This document shows, in pieces, positions 29,579 through 39,046 of a stretch of DNA of 64,000 nt. How positions within the stretch are numbered: position 1 is the first letter of the stretch; every line of letters starts with the position of its first letter. Position numbers and translations under genes: made by a program. The DNA is from Chromohalobacter canadensis. Its GTDB lineage: Bacteria > Pseudomonadota > Gammaproteobacteria > Pseudomonadales > Halomonadaceae. The notes under the pieces are model-generated. The model ran no database searches. It had not been told where the DNA came from and saw only the letters and a program-made list of their open reading frames with translations. The stretch is from NCBI RefSeq assembly GCF_034479555.1, contig NZ_CP140151.1, positions 2,542,001 through 2,606,000 of the forward strand, in the 5' to 3' direction.

Positions 29579-30385
29579 ATGATGCGAATTCTGCTGGCCT
29601 GTTTGCTGAGCATGCTGAGCCTCGGCGCCTGGGCGGATACCGTGGAAGGTCCGAAGGTCGTCGGCGAGACATTCGAATACTCCACTGGCGGGGAAACGTA
29701 TCAGGGGTACCTGGCACGCAACGTCAATGACGAGGAGCCGCGCCCGGCGGTGTTGCTGGTGCACGAATGGTGGGGCCTCAACGATTACGCCAAGTCACGT
29801 GCCGATCAGTTGGCGGCGCTGGGCTTCGTCGCCTTGGCAGTCGATATGTACGGTGAAGGTAAAAATGCACAACACCCTGACGATGCACAGGCGTTTTCCA
29901 AGCGAGTGATGAGCGATTGGCCCACGGCGCGCGCGAGTCTCGAGGCGGCCATGGCCAAGCTGCGGGAGCAGCCCTACGTGCGTGGTGATCGCATGGCGGC
30001 GTTGGGATATTGCTTCGGCGGAGGCGTGGTGATGAACATGGCGCTGGCGGGTATGCCCATCGAGGCGGCGATCAGCTTCCATGGCAGTCCCACTCAGGCG
30101 GTTTCCGACCCGCAGCCCTTCGACGGCATTGTGCAGATTCACAATGGTGAGGCCGATGGCCTGGTCGAGTCGGATGCGCTGGAGTCGATGGCACAGACGC
30201 TAAGCGACCAGGGCGCCGAGGTGCGCGTGGTGCAGTACCCAGGCGCCAAGCATGGTTTCAGCAACCCGGGGGCCGATGCCAAGGCCGACGAGTTCGACCT
30301 GCCGTTGGGCTATGATGCCGCCGCCGACGCAGCTTCTTGGCAGTCGGCCCTGGTGGCACTGGATCGCGCACTCAATAAGGACTGA
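29579..30385 (+). CDS. Dienelactone hydrolase family protein, exported
   Basis: A 268-residue alpha/beta hydrolase of the dienelactone hydrolase family. A signal peptide (about residues 1-19, cut after AWA) sends it to the periplasm. The nucleophile motif GYCFGGG carries Cys as in dienelactone hydrolase, with EWWGLNDY early and the catalytic histidine in AKHGFSNPG. AAGGAG lies before tandem ATGs at 29579 and 29582. The natural ester substrate is unknown. Confidence 0.85.
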   Translation: MMRILLACLLSMLSLGAWADTVEGPKVVGETFEYSTGGETYQGYLARNVNDEEPRPAVLLVHEWWGLNDYAKSRADQLAALGFVALAVDMYGEGKNAQHPDDAQAFSKRVMSDWPTARASLEAAMAKLREQPYVRGDRMAALGYCFGGGVVMNMALAGMPIEAAISFHGSPTQAVSDPQPFDGIVQIHNGEADGLVESDALESMAQTLSDQGAEVRVVQYPGAKHGFSNPGADAKADEFDLPLGYDAAADAASWQSALVALDRALNKD

Positions 30386-30388
30386 CAT

Positions 30389-30422
30389 GCATTCTGGCGG
30401 CGCCGTGACGCCGCCAGAATGC
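30389..30422. terminator. Hairpin between convergent hydrolase gene and pncB
   Basis: Perfect 14-bp stem GCATTCTGGCGGCG and its complement around a CCGTGA loop, 4 bases past the hydrolase stop. There is no T-run on either strand, like the hairpin between gntK and gntR. Confidence 0.55.
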
Positions 30423-30436
30423 TGTCCATAGTGACA

Positions 30437-31609
30437 TCAGGCGCGCCGTGAGAGAGCCAGAACGCGCTTGGCGAGTTCGATCATGTCGGCGTCGCCGGTG
30501 TTCTTGTCGGGAACATCGGAGAGCTTGATCACCGGGATCCAATGCTGCCCCTCGGGACGCGCCTCGGTCATCTTGATGACCATGTTCATTGGCGTGACGC
30601 CGACATCGTTGGTGAAGTTGGTGCCGATGCCGAACGCGGTAGTGATGCGTCCACGACAAAAGTTGTCGATGCGCTCCACGCGCTCGGGGGTCAAGGCATC
30701 GGAGAAGATGATGGTCTTGGTGCGTGGGTCGATGCCCATGCGTTCGTAATGCGCAATGGTGGCGGCCGCGAATTCAAGTGGGTCGCCGCTATCATGACGC
30801 ACGCCATCGAAGAGCTTGGCGAACTTCTTGTCGAAGCTGTCGAAGAAGGTGGCGGAGGTAAAGGTGTCGGTAAGCGCGATGCCCAGGTCGCCGCGATAGA
30901 CATCTACCCAATGCTCCAGAGCCAGGCTGTTGGCCATCTTGAAGCCGAAGCGTGCGCCGTGAAACATGAACCACTCATGGGCATGCGTACCGATCGGCTT
31001 GACGCCATGACGCATGGCCAGGTGCACGTTGCTCGAGCCGGAAAAGGTATCGCCACCGTGGTGGCACAGCGAAGCTACGACGCGGTCGTGGACGCTATAG
31101 GAATAGCGCCGACGAGTGCCGAATTCGGCGATCTTGAGGCCTAGACGCTTGTAGTGCTCGATCTTGTCGCGCGTGCGAGTATCGATGAGCGCATCCGAGT
31201 CGCGCTGGCCGTCGCCCATTTGATACCAGATCTCGCTGATCAGCGCCATCAGCGGCACTTCCCAGAGGATGGTGCGATACCAGAGCCCCTCGATGTGCAA
31301 CGTAAAGTGTCCGCCTTCCTGTACGATCTCGACCTCCTCGGGGTTGTAGTGAAACCCCGAAAGGAAGTCGAGATAGGTCGGGTCGAGGTAGGGGCAAGTG
31401 CGTTCCAGGTAACGCTTTTCCTCGAGGGTCAGCGACAGGTTCGCCATGGCGTCTACTGCCTCGCGCAGCCGCTCGGCAAAACCGGGGGGAAAGGAGTGGT
31501 CGCCCCGGTTGATGAACGCATAGCGAGCTCGCGCATAAGGAAAGCGCTTGATGACCGCGCTTTGCATGGTGAACTTGTAAAAGTCGTTATCGAGGAGCGA
31601 ATCCAGCAT
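30437..31609 (-). CDS. pncB: Nicotinate phosphoribosyltransferase (PncB)
   Basis: PncB joins nicotinate to PRPP in the NAD salvage (Preiss-Handler) pathway, with ATP hydrolysis through a phosphohistidine. The 390-residue protein has NDFYKFTMQ at the start, the phosphorylated histidine region IGTHAHEWFM, and VRHDSGDPLEF near the PRPP site. AGGA lies 6 bases before the ATG. It stands alone, convergent with the hydrolase gene. Confidence 0.94.
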   Translation of the reverse strand: MLDSLLDNDFYKFTMQSAVIKRFPYARARYAFINRGDHSFPPGFAERLREAVDAMANLSLTLEEKRYLERTCPYLDPTYLDFLSGFHYNPEEVEIVQEGGHFTLHIEGLWYRTILWEVPLMALISEIWYQMGDGQRDSDALIDTRTRDKIEHYKRLGLKIAEFGTRRRYSYSVHDRVVASLCHHGGDTFSGSSNVHLAMRHGVKPIGTHAHEWFMFHGARFGFKMANSLALEHWVDVYRGDLGIALTDTFTSATFFDSFDKKFAKLFDGVRHDSGDPLEFAAATIAHYERMGIDPRTKTIIFSDALTPERVERIDNFCRGRITTAFGIGTNFTNDVGVTPMNMVIKMTEARPEGQHWIPVIKLSDVPDKNTGDADMIELAKRVLALSRRA

Positions 31610-31713
31610 CGTGCATCCTATACGGCGAGGTTCCGAAACGGGGGCGTCAGCTTAGCGCAGCTGTACGATAGGCACCACTACCGCAGCCGGTGCGACGACG
31701 GCTGGTGAAGTGC

Positions 31714-32010
31714 TCACATGAAGGCGATGACACCAAACATGGTGATCATGAAACCGCCGAACAATAACAAGCCTGCGATCGACAGCAGGAGTAGCAAATA
31801 CCCGAGAATGAGTGCCGCCAGTGCCCAGGCGTCGCCCTGTTCGCCCGTACGACGGATCTGTCGGCGTGCCAGGTGGCCGCAGACGACGCCGCCCAGCGCG
31901 CTAGGCAGCACGAAGATGCCCAGCACGCTGAGCGCAAAAGCGACGATGGCCATGGTGTTGAGCTGTGGCGTTGGCGGCGGCGTAGGTGGCGCGGGCGTGA
32001 CGCGGGGCAT
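31714..32010 (-). CDS. DUF4190-type small membrane protein
   Basis: A 98-residue protein with a Pro/Thr-rich cytosolic N-terminus and two hydrophobic helices (about residues 18-48 and 64-97). The LSVLGIFVLPSALGGVVCGHLARRQIRRTGEQGDAWALAALILGY arrangement (its first part at residues 28-47) matches DUF4190 proteins, which have no known role. It is divergent from the acyltransferase-like gene with 77 bases between. Confidence 0.7.
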   Translation of the reverse strand: MPRVTPAPPTPPPTPQLNTMAIVAFALSVLGIFVLPSALGGVVCGHLARRQIRRTGEQGDAWALAALILGYLLLLLSIAGLLLFGGFMITMFGVIAFM

Positions 32011-32087
32011 CGCTTGCTCCAGAAAAGGGTTGGCCTCACCCTAGCATGAGCCGTGATATTCGGGAATCCGCTTCGGGAGGCGTGGCG

Positions 32088-33230
32088 ATGGGCTTGATGA
32101 TACGGGAGCTGACGCGCGTTGCCGATGTCCCGCTCGAAACTTGGAATGCGTTGGTGGGCAGGCGCTACCCTTTCCTGCGGCACGAGTTCCTGGATGCCCT
32201 GGAAAGTACCGGCTGTGTCGACGCTGAGAGTGGTTGGGTGCCGCGTCACCTCTCGCTGTGGCAGGGCGAGCGCCTGGTGGGCGTGTTACCGCACTACCTC
32301 AAGATGCACTCCTTCGGCGAGTACGTCTTCGACTGGAGTTGGGCCGATGCCTGGGAACGTGCCGGTGGGCGGTATTACCCCAAGCGGCTGAGCGCCATTC
32401 CCTTCACGCCCGCTATCGGGCCGCGCCTGGCCGTGGCATCCGATATCTCGCTCACTCAGGCTATACAAGCGGTGGCAGCTTTTTTCGAGGAGCGCGGCGA
32501 CGACGTGTCGAGTTGGCATTTGCTGTTTGCCGATGAGCGCGAAGTTACGCAGTGGCAAGTACAGTGGCCGTCCTTGCTGCGGCGTGAGGCGGTGCGTTTC
32601 GAGTGGCGCGATGCCGGCTACGGTGATTTCGAGGGCTTCCTGGCGTCGATGGTCGGAAAACGGCGCAAGGAGATCCGCCGTGAACGCCGCAAGGTCGCCG
32701 AACAGGGGTTGAGTCTGCACCGGCTGAGCGGGGGCGATATCGATGCCGCTGCGTTGGCCCACTTCTATCGCTGCTACCGCATCACCTACCTCGAGCGCGG
32801 ACAGATGCCCTATCTCAGTGAAGCGTTCTTCACCCGGCTGCGCGCGACGATGGGTGAGGCGCTCATGCTGGTGCAGGTGCGTCAGGGAGATACGCCGGTT
32901 GCCGCGGCGCTTTATCTGCAAGGCGGTGATACGTTGTATGGACGTTATTGGGGGAGTGAAGTCGTTGCCGACTGCCTACACTTCGAAGCATGTTATTACC
33001 AAGGCATCGAATACTGCCTGGAGCAGGGGCTTAAATGCTTCGATCCCGGTACCCAGGGCGAGCACAAGTTGCTTCGCGGCTTCTCGCCCGAACTGAGCAC
33101 TTCACTGCATTACTTGCCGCATTCGGGATTTCGGGAGGCGGTCGCACGGTTCTGCGTCGAGGAGCGCCAAGCCATGGGCCACTATCGCTTGGCATGCCGC
33201 GAACGCTTACCGTTTCGTCCCGTACAGTGA
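32088..33230 (+). CDS. GNAT/FemAB-like protein of the DUF482 family
   Basis: A 380-residue soluble protein of the DUF482 group (peptidoglycan biosynthesis/recognition-like, GNAT fold). Typical stretches are FLRHEFLDALE near residue 25, FDWSWADAWERAGGRYYPKR, KRRKEIRRERRK, LYGRYWGS and the C-terminal FDPGTQGEHKLLRGF. The biochemical activity is not established. GGGAGG lies 7 bases before the ATG at 32088, which is why I prefer it over the ATG at 32046. Confidence 0.8.
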   Translation: MGLMIRELTRVADVPLETWNALVGRRYPFLRHEFLDALESTGCVDAESGWVPRHLSLWQGERLVGVLPHYLKMHSFGEYVFDWSWADAWERAGGRYYPKRLSAIPFTPAIGPRLAVASDISLTQAIQAVAAFFEERGDDVSSWHLLFADEREVTQWQVQWPSLLRREAVRFEWRDAGYGDFEGFLASMVGKRRKEIRRERRKVAEQGLSLHRLSGGDIDAAALAHFYRCYRITYLERGQMPYLSEAFFTRLRATMGEALMLVQVRQGDTPVAAALYLQGGDTLYGRYWGSEVVADCLHFEACYYQGIEYCLEQGLKCFDPGTQGEHKLLRGFSPELSTSLHYLPHSGFREAVARFCVEERQAMGHYRLACRERLPFRPVQ

Positions 33231-33298
33231 GCAGACGCCATCGCAGGGAAGCGTGCCGTGGCGCGGCCATGGAAGGATCACATGAGGAAGTCTAGCGC

Positions 33299-35128
33299 AT
33301 GAATTTTTTCTATGAAGCAGCGGTGCTGCTAGGCGCGGTCATCATCGCCGTACCGCTGTTTCAACGTCTGGGATTGGGCTCGATACTGGGCTATCTCGCG
33401 GTGGGATTGCTGCTAGGGCCGTCTGTGCTTGGCTTTATCGCCGAACCTGAGGAAGTACTACATTTCTCCGAGTTCGGCGTGGTGATGTTGTTGTTCCTCA
33501 TCGGCCTCGAAATGCAGCCCTCGCGTTTGTGGAGCATGCGCAAGCAGCTGTTCGGGCTGGGGCTTTTGCAACTGCTGGGATGTGGCGTTTTGTTGACGCC
33601 CATTGGCCTGGCATTGGGGCTGACATGGGAGCTCTCGGTGCTGCTGGGGCTGATCCTGGCGCTGTCTTCCACGGCGTTCGCTCTACAGCTTCTCAATGAA
33701 CAGCATCGCCTGGCGACACCCCACGGCCAGACGGCGTTCTCCATCCTGCTTTTCCAGGATCTAGCAGTTATCCCGCTACTCGCCTTGTTGCCATTATTCG
33801 CGGGCGACCTTAGTGGCCAAGACAGTGCGGTGTGGCTCGATATCGGCAAGGCCGTGGGCATGGTGCTGGCGGCGATCGTTTTCGGACGCTTGATTTTCCC
33901 GCGTGTACTGGCGCTCATCGCGCGCAGCGGTGTGCATGAGGTGTTCACCGCTGCGGCGTTGTTCATGGTGCTGACCATGGCCCTGGTCATGGAGTGGGCG
34001 GGCTTGTCCATGGCGCTGGGGGCGTTCCTCGGTGGCGTCATGCTGGCGGATACGGTTTATCGGCACGAGCTGGAAGCCAACATAGAGCCCTTCAAGGGCA
34101 TCTTGCTGGGGCTGTTCTTCATCGCCGTGGGTATGTCGGTCGACCTGGCGCTTGTCTTCGACAACGTATGGTGGGTGCTGGGCATCACCTTGGGGCTACT
34201 GGTGGCCAAGCTGGTCGTCATTACGTTGGTGGGCATGGTAGCGCGCTTGCCGCGTCAGGAGATCCCGCGCTTGGCGACGGTGATCGCTCAGGGCGGTGAA
34301 TTCGATTTCGTGCTGCTCAGCGCGGCGGTCAGCGCGGGGGTTTTCGATCAACGTATCGCCAGTCTGTGTATTGCAGCAGTGACCTTGAGCATGTCGCTCA
34401 CGCCGTTTCTTTATCGTGGCGGTAACCGGCTCGCCTCCCAGATGGGGGAGAGCCGCCCCTATGATAAGGACTTCGGCGACGAGACACCGCCGGTGCTGAT
34501 CGCAGGGCTGGGGCGCTTTGGTCAGATGGTGGCGCGTGTGCTCAAGTTACAGGGCATCAACTTTACTGCACTTGATCCCAATATCACCCAAGTGGAGTTC
34601 ATTCGCCGCTTTGGCTCGCGCATCTATTATGCCGACGCCGCGCGTCTCGATGTCTTGCGCTCGGCGGGCCTCGCCCAAGCCAAGGTGCTGGTGATCGCCG
34701 TCGACGACGAGGAAGCGGCACTGGTCATCGCGAGGATGGTGCGTAACCACTACCCGCAGATCAAAATCTTCGCCCGTGCGCGTAATCGTCATCATACCTG
34801 GAAGTTGATGGAGATCGGCGTCGAGACCGTTGTACGCGAGACGTTCGCCTCAAGCATGGAGATGAGTGTGGAGGTGCTCAAGGGCCTTGGCTACCCTGGT
34901 TCCAATGCACTCGAGGCCGTGCGTACCTTCCGCGACTTCGATAATCAATTGCTGGCATCATCCTACGCGCACCGCCATGATTTGGAGACCTTGAGAAAGA
35001 CCGAGCATGAAGCCATTGCTGAATTTCAGGCGCTTTTTCAGCAAGAGTTGAAGCAGCGACGAGGCAAGGAAACGGATGCCGCGCCGCCAGCGGGGATGGC
35101 AAGCACGTCCGTGCCGGAGGACCGCTGA
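33299..35128 (+). CDS. CPA2-family monovalent cation:proton antiporter (KefB/KefC-like)
   Basis: A 609-residue inner-membrane protein with about 12 membrane helices (residues 1-380) typical of the Na+/H+ exchanger domain, including FLIGLEMQPSRLW and FLGGVMLADTVYRHELEANIEPFKG. A cytosolic TrkA-N/RCK nucleotide-binding domain follows (about 395-515, VLIAGLGRFGQMVARVL), then a charged tail. KefB/KefC members release K+ under electrophile stress and are gated by glutathione adducts; gating here is inferred. GAGGAAG lies 8 bases before the ATG. Confidence 0.88.
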   Translation: MNFFYEAAVLLGAVIIAVPLFQRLGLGSILGYLAVGLLLGPSVLGFIAEPEEVLHFSEFGVVMLLFLIGLEMQPSRLWSMRKQLFGLGLLQLLGCGVLLTPIGLALGLTWELSVLLGLILALSSTAFALQLLNEQHRLATPHGQTAFSILLFQDLAVIPLLALLPLFAGDLSGQDSAVWLDIGKAVGMVLAAIVFGRLIFPRVLALIARSGVHEVFTAAALFMVLTMALVMEWAGLSMALGAFLGGVMLADTVYRHELEANIEPFKGILLGLFFIAVGMSVDLALVFDNVWWVLGITLGLLVAKLVVITLVGMVARLPRQEIPRLATVIAQGGEFDFVLLSAAVSAGVFDQRIASLCIAAVTLSMSLTPFLYRGGNRLASQMGESRPYDKDFGDETPPVLIAGLGRFGQMVARVLKLQGINFTALDPNITQVEFIRRFGSRIYYADAARLDVLRSAGLAQAKVLVIAVDDEEAALVIARMVRNHYPQIKIFARARNRHHTWKLMEIGVETVVRETFASSMEMSVEVLKGLGYPGSNALEAVRTFRDFDNQLLASSYAHRHDLETLRKTEHEAIAEFQALFQQELKQRRGKETDAAPPAGMASTSVPEDR

Positions 35129-35207
35129 ACACGTTTTGCGTTGTGCGCTGCGGAGAGGGGCAGGGCGTTCGTGGCGCAAGGTGGGAAGCAGTTAACGGGA
35201 GGTCGAT

Positions 35208-36041
35208 ATGCAGGAGTCGCTGCGTGCCGTATTGGCATCGCAACATCTTGTCGCTCGGGGTGAGCTCCGGGCTCTTGCGGGGGGCGACATCGCCGAGGTC
35301 GCCTGGCTGGAAACCGATCAGGGCGCGGTGGTAGTCAAGCGTGACGCCCCCGAGGCCCTGGCTGCCGAAGCCGAGGGGTTGCGCGCTCTGGGTCGGGCGA
35401 ACACGGAGCTGAAAGTGCCGACGGTGATCGCCCAGGAAGGCGAATGGTTGATCATGGAGGCATTGGCATCGGGCGGCAAGCGCGATGCAGCGAGGCTTGG
35501 CGCCGGTCTGCGCGAGTTGCACGCCGTTCACGGCGAGCGTCACGGATGGCCGAGTGATAACCGCTGCGGGCCCACGCCACAGCGCAACACGCCCTGTGAT
35601 GATGGTCGCGTGTTTCAACGCGAGCGCCGGCTGATGCCGCTAGGCACGGCCTGCGTTGAACGCGGCTTGCTGCCCGCAACGTTGCTGGACGCTCTGGGCG
35701 ATGTCGCCGACCGGCTCGAGACGTGGTTGCCGGACGTGCCGCCAAGCCTTGTGCATGGCGACCTGTGGTCTGGCAATGTGCTTACCACACCCGAAGGGCC
35801 GGCCATCATCGACCCTGCTGTCTACTATCATTATCCCGAGGTCGATCTGGCGATGCTGACGCTGTTTGGCGCGCCGGGCGAGGCGTTCTTCGAGGCTTAC
35901 TGGGATGGTGCTCGCCCTGATGACTGGGAACGTCGCGAGACGTTGTTCCAGTTATACCCGCTGCTTAATCACCTGCTGTTGTTCGGTGGTGCCTACCGAG
36001 CGGGCGTCGAGCGAGCTATCGTGCGCTTGCAATCGACTTAA
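35208..36041 (+). CDS. Fructosamine kinase family protein
   Basis: A 277-residue protein-kinase-fold enzyme. It has the catalytic loop SLVHGDLWSGNVL and the metal-binding AIIDPAVYYHYPEVDLAML. Family members phosphorylate ketosamines (Amadori or ribulosamine adducts) on proteins, prompting their breakdown. The usual GWPEDNYIG stretch is modified to GWPSDNRCG. GGGAGG precedes the ATG. Its stop overlaps the stop of the convergent hydrolase gene by three bases. Confidence 0.86.
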   Translation: MQESLRAVLASQHLVARGELRALAGGDIAEVAWLETDQGAVVVKRDAPEALAAEAEGLRALGRANTELKVPTVIAQEGEWLIMEALASGGKRDAARLGAGLRELHAVHGERHGWPSDNRCGPTPQRNTPCDDGRVFQRERRLMPLGTACVERGLLPATLLDALGDVADRLETWLPDVPPSLVHGDLWSGNVLTTPEGPAIIDPAVYYHYPEVDLAMLTLFGAPGEAFFEAYWDGARPDDWERRETLFQLYPLLNHLLLFGGAYRAGVERAIVRLQST

Positions 36042-36952
36042 TGTTGGCGGGGCGTACGTAACAACCGTTGCCACCATGTATTGCCAACAGTAGGAGGGAC
36101 GCACCGTTCACGTACCCGAGGAGTGTCGAGAAACGCGGCGATCGGGGCGCTCTGTGAAGACTTGTCGAGCATGGGGGCGTGGCCGCACCCGGGCACTTCG
36201 AGGATGCGGGTGCTAGGTTGGTGGTGACGCATGGTCGATAGTGTTTGGCGTGACAGGATATCGGATTGCATGCCGCGTATGGTCATCAAGGGACAATGTA
36301 GGGCTTTCCAGGCGGCCCATAGATCGCGTGGCGTATCGTGGACGAATTGCTCGGCGATACGAGGATCGAAATGGTGGCTCCAGCTACCATCGGGTAAACG
36401 CCGAGCACTGCCCAAGAGCAGGCGTTGCCATACCGCCTCGCTATCGATACCGAAGCTCTGGTAGTGATCGCGGATTTCCGATTCCAGTGCCCGCAAGGTC
36501 GTGAACCGCTGCGTTGAGATGAAGTGATTCGCCAGGCGTTGCAGGCCTTTCGCTTCGATGGTCGGGCCGACGTCATTGAGGATAAGAGCCGCTACACGGT
36601 GGCCGTGTGACGCGTCGGCGGCCAAGAGTAGCCCCAGCAGCCCGCCCATCGACGTACCCAGCCAGGGAACGCTCGTGAGCTCGAAGTGATCGAGGACCGC
36701 GATGGCAATACGCATGTAATGTGCGTAGAGATAATCGTAGGCGGGAAAGAGCGACCAACTGGAAAGGCCGCGTCCTGGTGTATCGGGGGCGATCAGCCGC
36801 CAGCGGGGGCCAAGCAGTCGAGCCAGGAACTCGAAGTCGCCGCCATGCCTCGATAGGCCGTGCCAGGCGATCAATGTCCGTGGGGCATCGGGATGCCAGA
36901 CGCGCACGGCGATCTCGAGCTCACGGTGCTGGAGCAGAACAAGCTCATCCAC
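36038..36952 (-). CDS. Alpha/beta hydrolase
   Basis: A 304-residue alpha/beta-hydrolase-fold protein without signal peptide. The oxyanion region is AWHGLSRHGGDFE, the nucleophile elbow GTSMGGLLGL and the catalytic histidine GCGHAPML. Substrate unknown. The start appears to be GTG at 36952 with AGGA 8 bases upstream. Downstream of the TetR gene on the same strand, with about 60 bases between. Confidence 0.8.
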   Translation of the reverse strand: MDELVLLQHRELEIAVRVWHPDAPRTLIAWHGLSRHGGDFEFLARLLGPRWRLIAPDTPGRGLSSWSLFPAYDYLYAHYMRIAIAVLDHFELTSVPWLGTSMGGLLGLLLAADASHGHRVAALILNDVGPTIEAKGLQRLANHFISTQRFTTLRALESEIRDHYQSFGIDSEAVWQRLLLGSARRLPDGSWSHHFDPRIAEQFVHDTPRDLWAAWKALHCPLMTIRGMQSDILSRQTLSTMRHHQPSTRILEVPGCGHAPMLDKSSQSAPIAAFLDTPRVRERCVPPTVGNTWWQRLLRTPRQH

Positions 36953-37014
36953 GGCGCGGTCCTGAATATCGGCACGTCTTCAGTATAGACGTGATGCTGC
37001 AATGCAGTAGAACC

Positions 37015-37632
37015 TTAGACGCGCCGCGTGATGAGGTAAAACAGACGGTCGATCGCCTCGCCTCCGCTTTCGCGCAGCGAGAAACTATCGGGAGCTCGGA
37101 GCCAATCGTGTACCAAGCCGCCGATCATTGAATGCAGCATCAGGGTGGCGGCATCCGGTGCGATCTCGTCGATGAGCAGGCCTTCATCATGGGCCTGTTG
37201 AAAACAGCGCCGTACGACTTCGCGGCAATCCGAGGCCAAGCGGTTTTGAAGCTCCACAGGGTTGATGTCGCTGATGAATTCGCAGCGATGCATCAAGATG
37301 GTGTGGACACGACATGAACGTGGGCGCTCGAGCATCTCGAAGGCGTGTAGCGTGGCGAGTCGCAGCGTATCCAGCGGTCCTGTGACCTGGCACTCGACGG
37401 TGATGTCGTCGATGATCTGCTGGAGCGGCATCTTGACCCGGTCGAGCATGGCATGGAACAGGTCGGCTTTGTTCTTGAAGTGCCAATACACGGCACCGCG
37501 CGTCATGCTGGCATGACGTGCGATATGTTCGAGCGAGGTACGTGAGACGCCTTTTTCGAGGAAGACGTCTTCGGCGGCATCGAGCAAGGCTTCTCGCGTG
37601 GCCTCGGCTTCGGCTTTGGTTCTGCGGGGCAT
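37015..37632 (-). CDS. TetR/AcrR-family repressor of the adjacent RND pump
   Basis: A 205-residue AcrR/TtgR-type regulator. The N-terminal helix-turn-helix is VSRTSLEHIARHASMTRGAVYWHFKNK (split at about residues 30-56), and the C-terminal AcrR-C domain binds ligands. It is divergent from the acrA/mexA-type gene, and an imperfect palindrome resembling AcrR operators lies in the shared region. Repression of the pump, relieved by toxic hydrophobic compounds, is inferred from this arrangement. Confidence 0.88.
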   Translation of the reverse strand: MPRRTKAEAEATREALLDAAEDVFLEKGVSRTSLEHIARHASMTRGAVYWHFKNKADLFHAMLDRVKMPLQQIIDDITVECQVTGPLDTLRLATLHAFEMLERPRSCRVHTILMHRCEFISDINPVELQNRLASDCREVVRRCFQQAHDEGLLIDEIAPDAATLMLHSMIGGLVHDWLRAPDSFSLRESGGEAIDRLFYLITRRV

Positions 37633-37723
37633 GGCGTGATCTCGTTGATGAATCCAGCCAGACGGTAGGGATGAGCACCGAGTGGCGAGACTTTTTTAGC
37701 CATCATACCCCAAGTGAATGGCA

Positions 37724-37753
37724 TTTACATTCATGTATGTATGCGTGTAGTCT
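37724..37753 (+). promoter_or_regulatory. Promoter and AcrR-type operator of the RND operon
   Basis: TTTACA (37724-37729) and TAGTCT (37748-37753) are 18 bases apart. The imperfect palindrome TACATTCATGTATGTA (37726-37741, 7 of 8 pairs matching) covers the -35 box and resembles the E. coli AcrR operator, which also uses TACAT and ATGTA arms. Confidence 0.6.
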
Positions 37754-37792
37754 TAGCCATCATTGATCTCGATCAAACAAGGTAAAATACCG

Positions 37793-39043
37793 ATGGTATC
37801 CACGACAGGGAATGAGCGCCGGGGCCTTTGGGCCGTGGCGTTGGCGGGCGTTCTGTTGATGGGCTGCGGCAGCGACGACGATGCCCAGCAGCGGTCAAGC
37901 GACGCTTCTTCTCCGCCGCCTAAAAAAGCTCAGGTCATGGAAATGGCCAAGCGCGACCTTTCGCTCGACAAATCTTATCCTGCCATGCTGCGTAGCGATA
38001 ATGAAGTGACTGTCGTGGCTCGTGTCAGCGGTACGCTCGAGGAGCGGCATTTCGATCCCGGCCAGCAGGTCGAGAAGGGTGAGAGTCTCTACACGATCGA
38101 ACCTGAAACCTATCAAGCGACCGTACGCCAGCGTGAGGCGGATCTGCAAAGTGCGCGGGCTGATGCGGAACTGGCGCAGACCAATGCCGACCGTTACCAG
38201 CGCCTGCTCAAGCAGAATTCCGTCAGTGTACAGCAGCGTGATCAGGCGCAGGCCGATCTCAAGGTCGCGCGTGCCAGCGTCGCTCAGGCACAAGCGTCGC
38301 TTGATAGCGCGCGTATCGATCTTGATTACACCGATGTCGAGGCGCCGGTGTCGGGCATGATCAGCCTGAGCGAGGTGAACGTCGGCAATCTCGTCAACGA
38401 TGGCGCCGAGTTGGCGACGATTACGCCGCTCAATCCTCTCGAGGTGCGTTTCCAGCTCCCTCAGGAAGAAGCCTTCGAACTGCGGCGTCAGCGCCAGCAA
38501 CAGGGCAAGGAGGCGATTACCGCCGAGCTGCAGATTCCGGCGTTACCGGGGCAGACCTTGAAAGGGCGCGTGGAATTTCTGGGCTCGCGTGTCAGCGAAA
38601 GCACCAGCACCGTGCAGGCGAATGCCTTCTTCGATAATCCCGACGGCATGTTCATGCCGGGACAGTTCGTGCGTGTCGAGTTGGAAGGCCTGAAGCGTTT
38701 TGATGTGTTCGCCGTGCCCGAGATTGCCGTGACGCAAGGGCTGATGGGCCCTCAAGTCTATGTGCTGAATGAAGAAGGCAAGGTGCGCACGCAGACCGTG
38801 CAGCTCGGTGATACAGCGGGACCGTGGATGATCATTACGGACGGGATCAAGTCGGGAGACCGCGTCGTAGTCAGCGATCCGGGCAACATCAGCGCTGGCG
38901 TGGCTATTGATCCCCAGCCGTTCGACGGTGATGCTGAAGCCCTCTCGGGTGCCGGAGAAGGTGAGGCTGCATCAGGAAGCCAGACTAAGAAGGAAGGGTC
39001 ATCCGATGCCGACAGCCAAGCCAACGAGGAAGGTGGAGCCTGA
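37793..39043 (+). CDS. RND efflux periplasmic adaptor (AcrA/MexA type), lipoprotein
   Basis: The membrane-fusion subunit that links the inner-membrane pump to an outer-membrane channel. A lipobox LLMGC places the lipidated cysteine at residue 25. Then come a barrel-sandwich hybrid (VVARVSGTLEERHFDPGQQVEKGESLY), a long coiled coil (about residues 105-185), and beta-barrel and membrane-proximal domains. The C-terminus is acidic and Ser/Gly-rich. The start at 37793 has AAGG about 10 bases upstream. Three bases separate it from the pump gene. Confidence 0.92.
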   Translation: MVSTTGNERRGLWAVALAGVLLMGCGSDDDAQQRSSDASSPPPKKAQVMEMAKRDLSLDKSYPAMLRSDNEVTVVARVSGTLEERHFDPGQQVEKGESLYTIEPETYQATVRQREADLQSARADAELAQTNADRYQRLLKQNSVSVQQRDQAQADLKVARASVAQAQASLDSARIDLDYTDVEAPVSGMISLSEVNVGNLVNDGAELATITPLNPLEVRFQLPQEEAFELRRQRQQQGKEAITAELQIPALPGQTLKGRVEFLGSRVSESTSTVQANAFFDNPDGMFMPGQFVRVELEGLKRFDVFAVPEIAVTQGLMGPQVYVLNEEGKVRTQTVQLGDTAGPWMIITDGIKSGDRVVVSDPGNISAGVAIDPQPFDGDAEALSGAGEGEAASGSQTKKEGSSDADSQANEEGGA

Positions 39044-39046
39044 CGG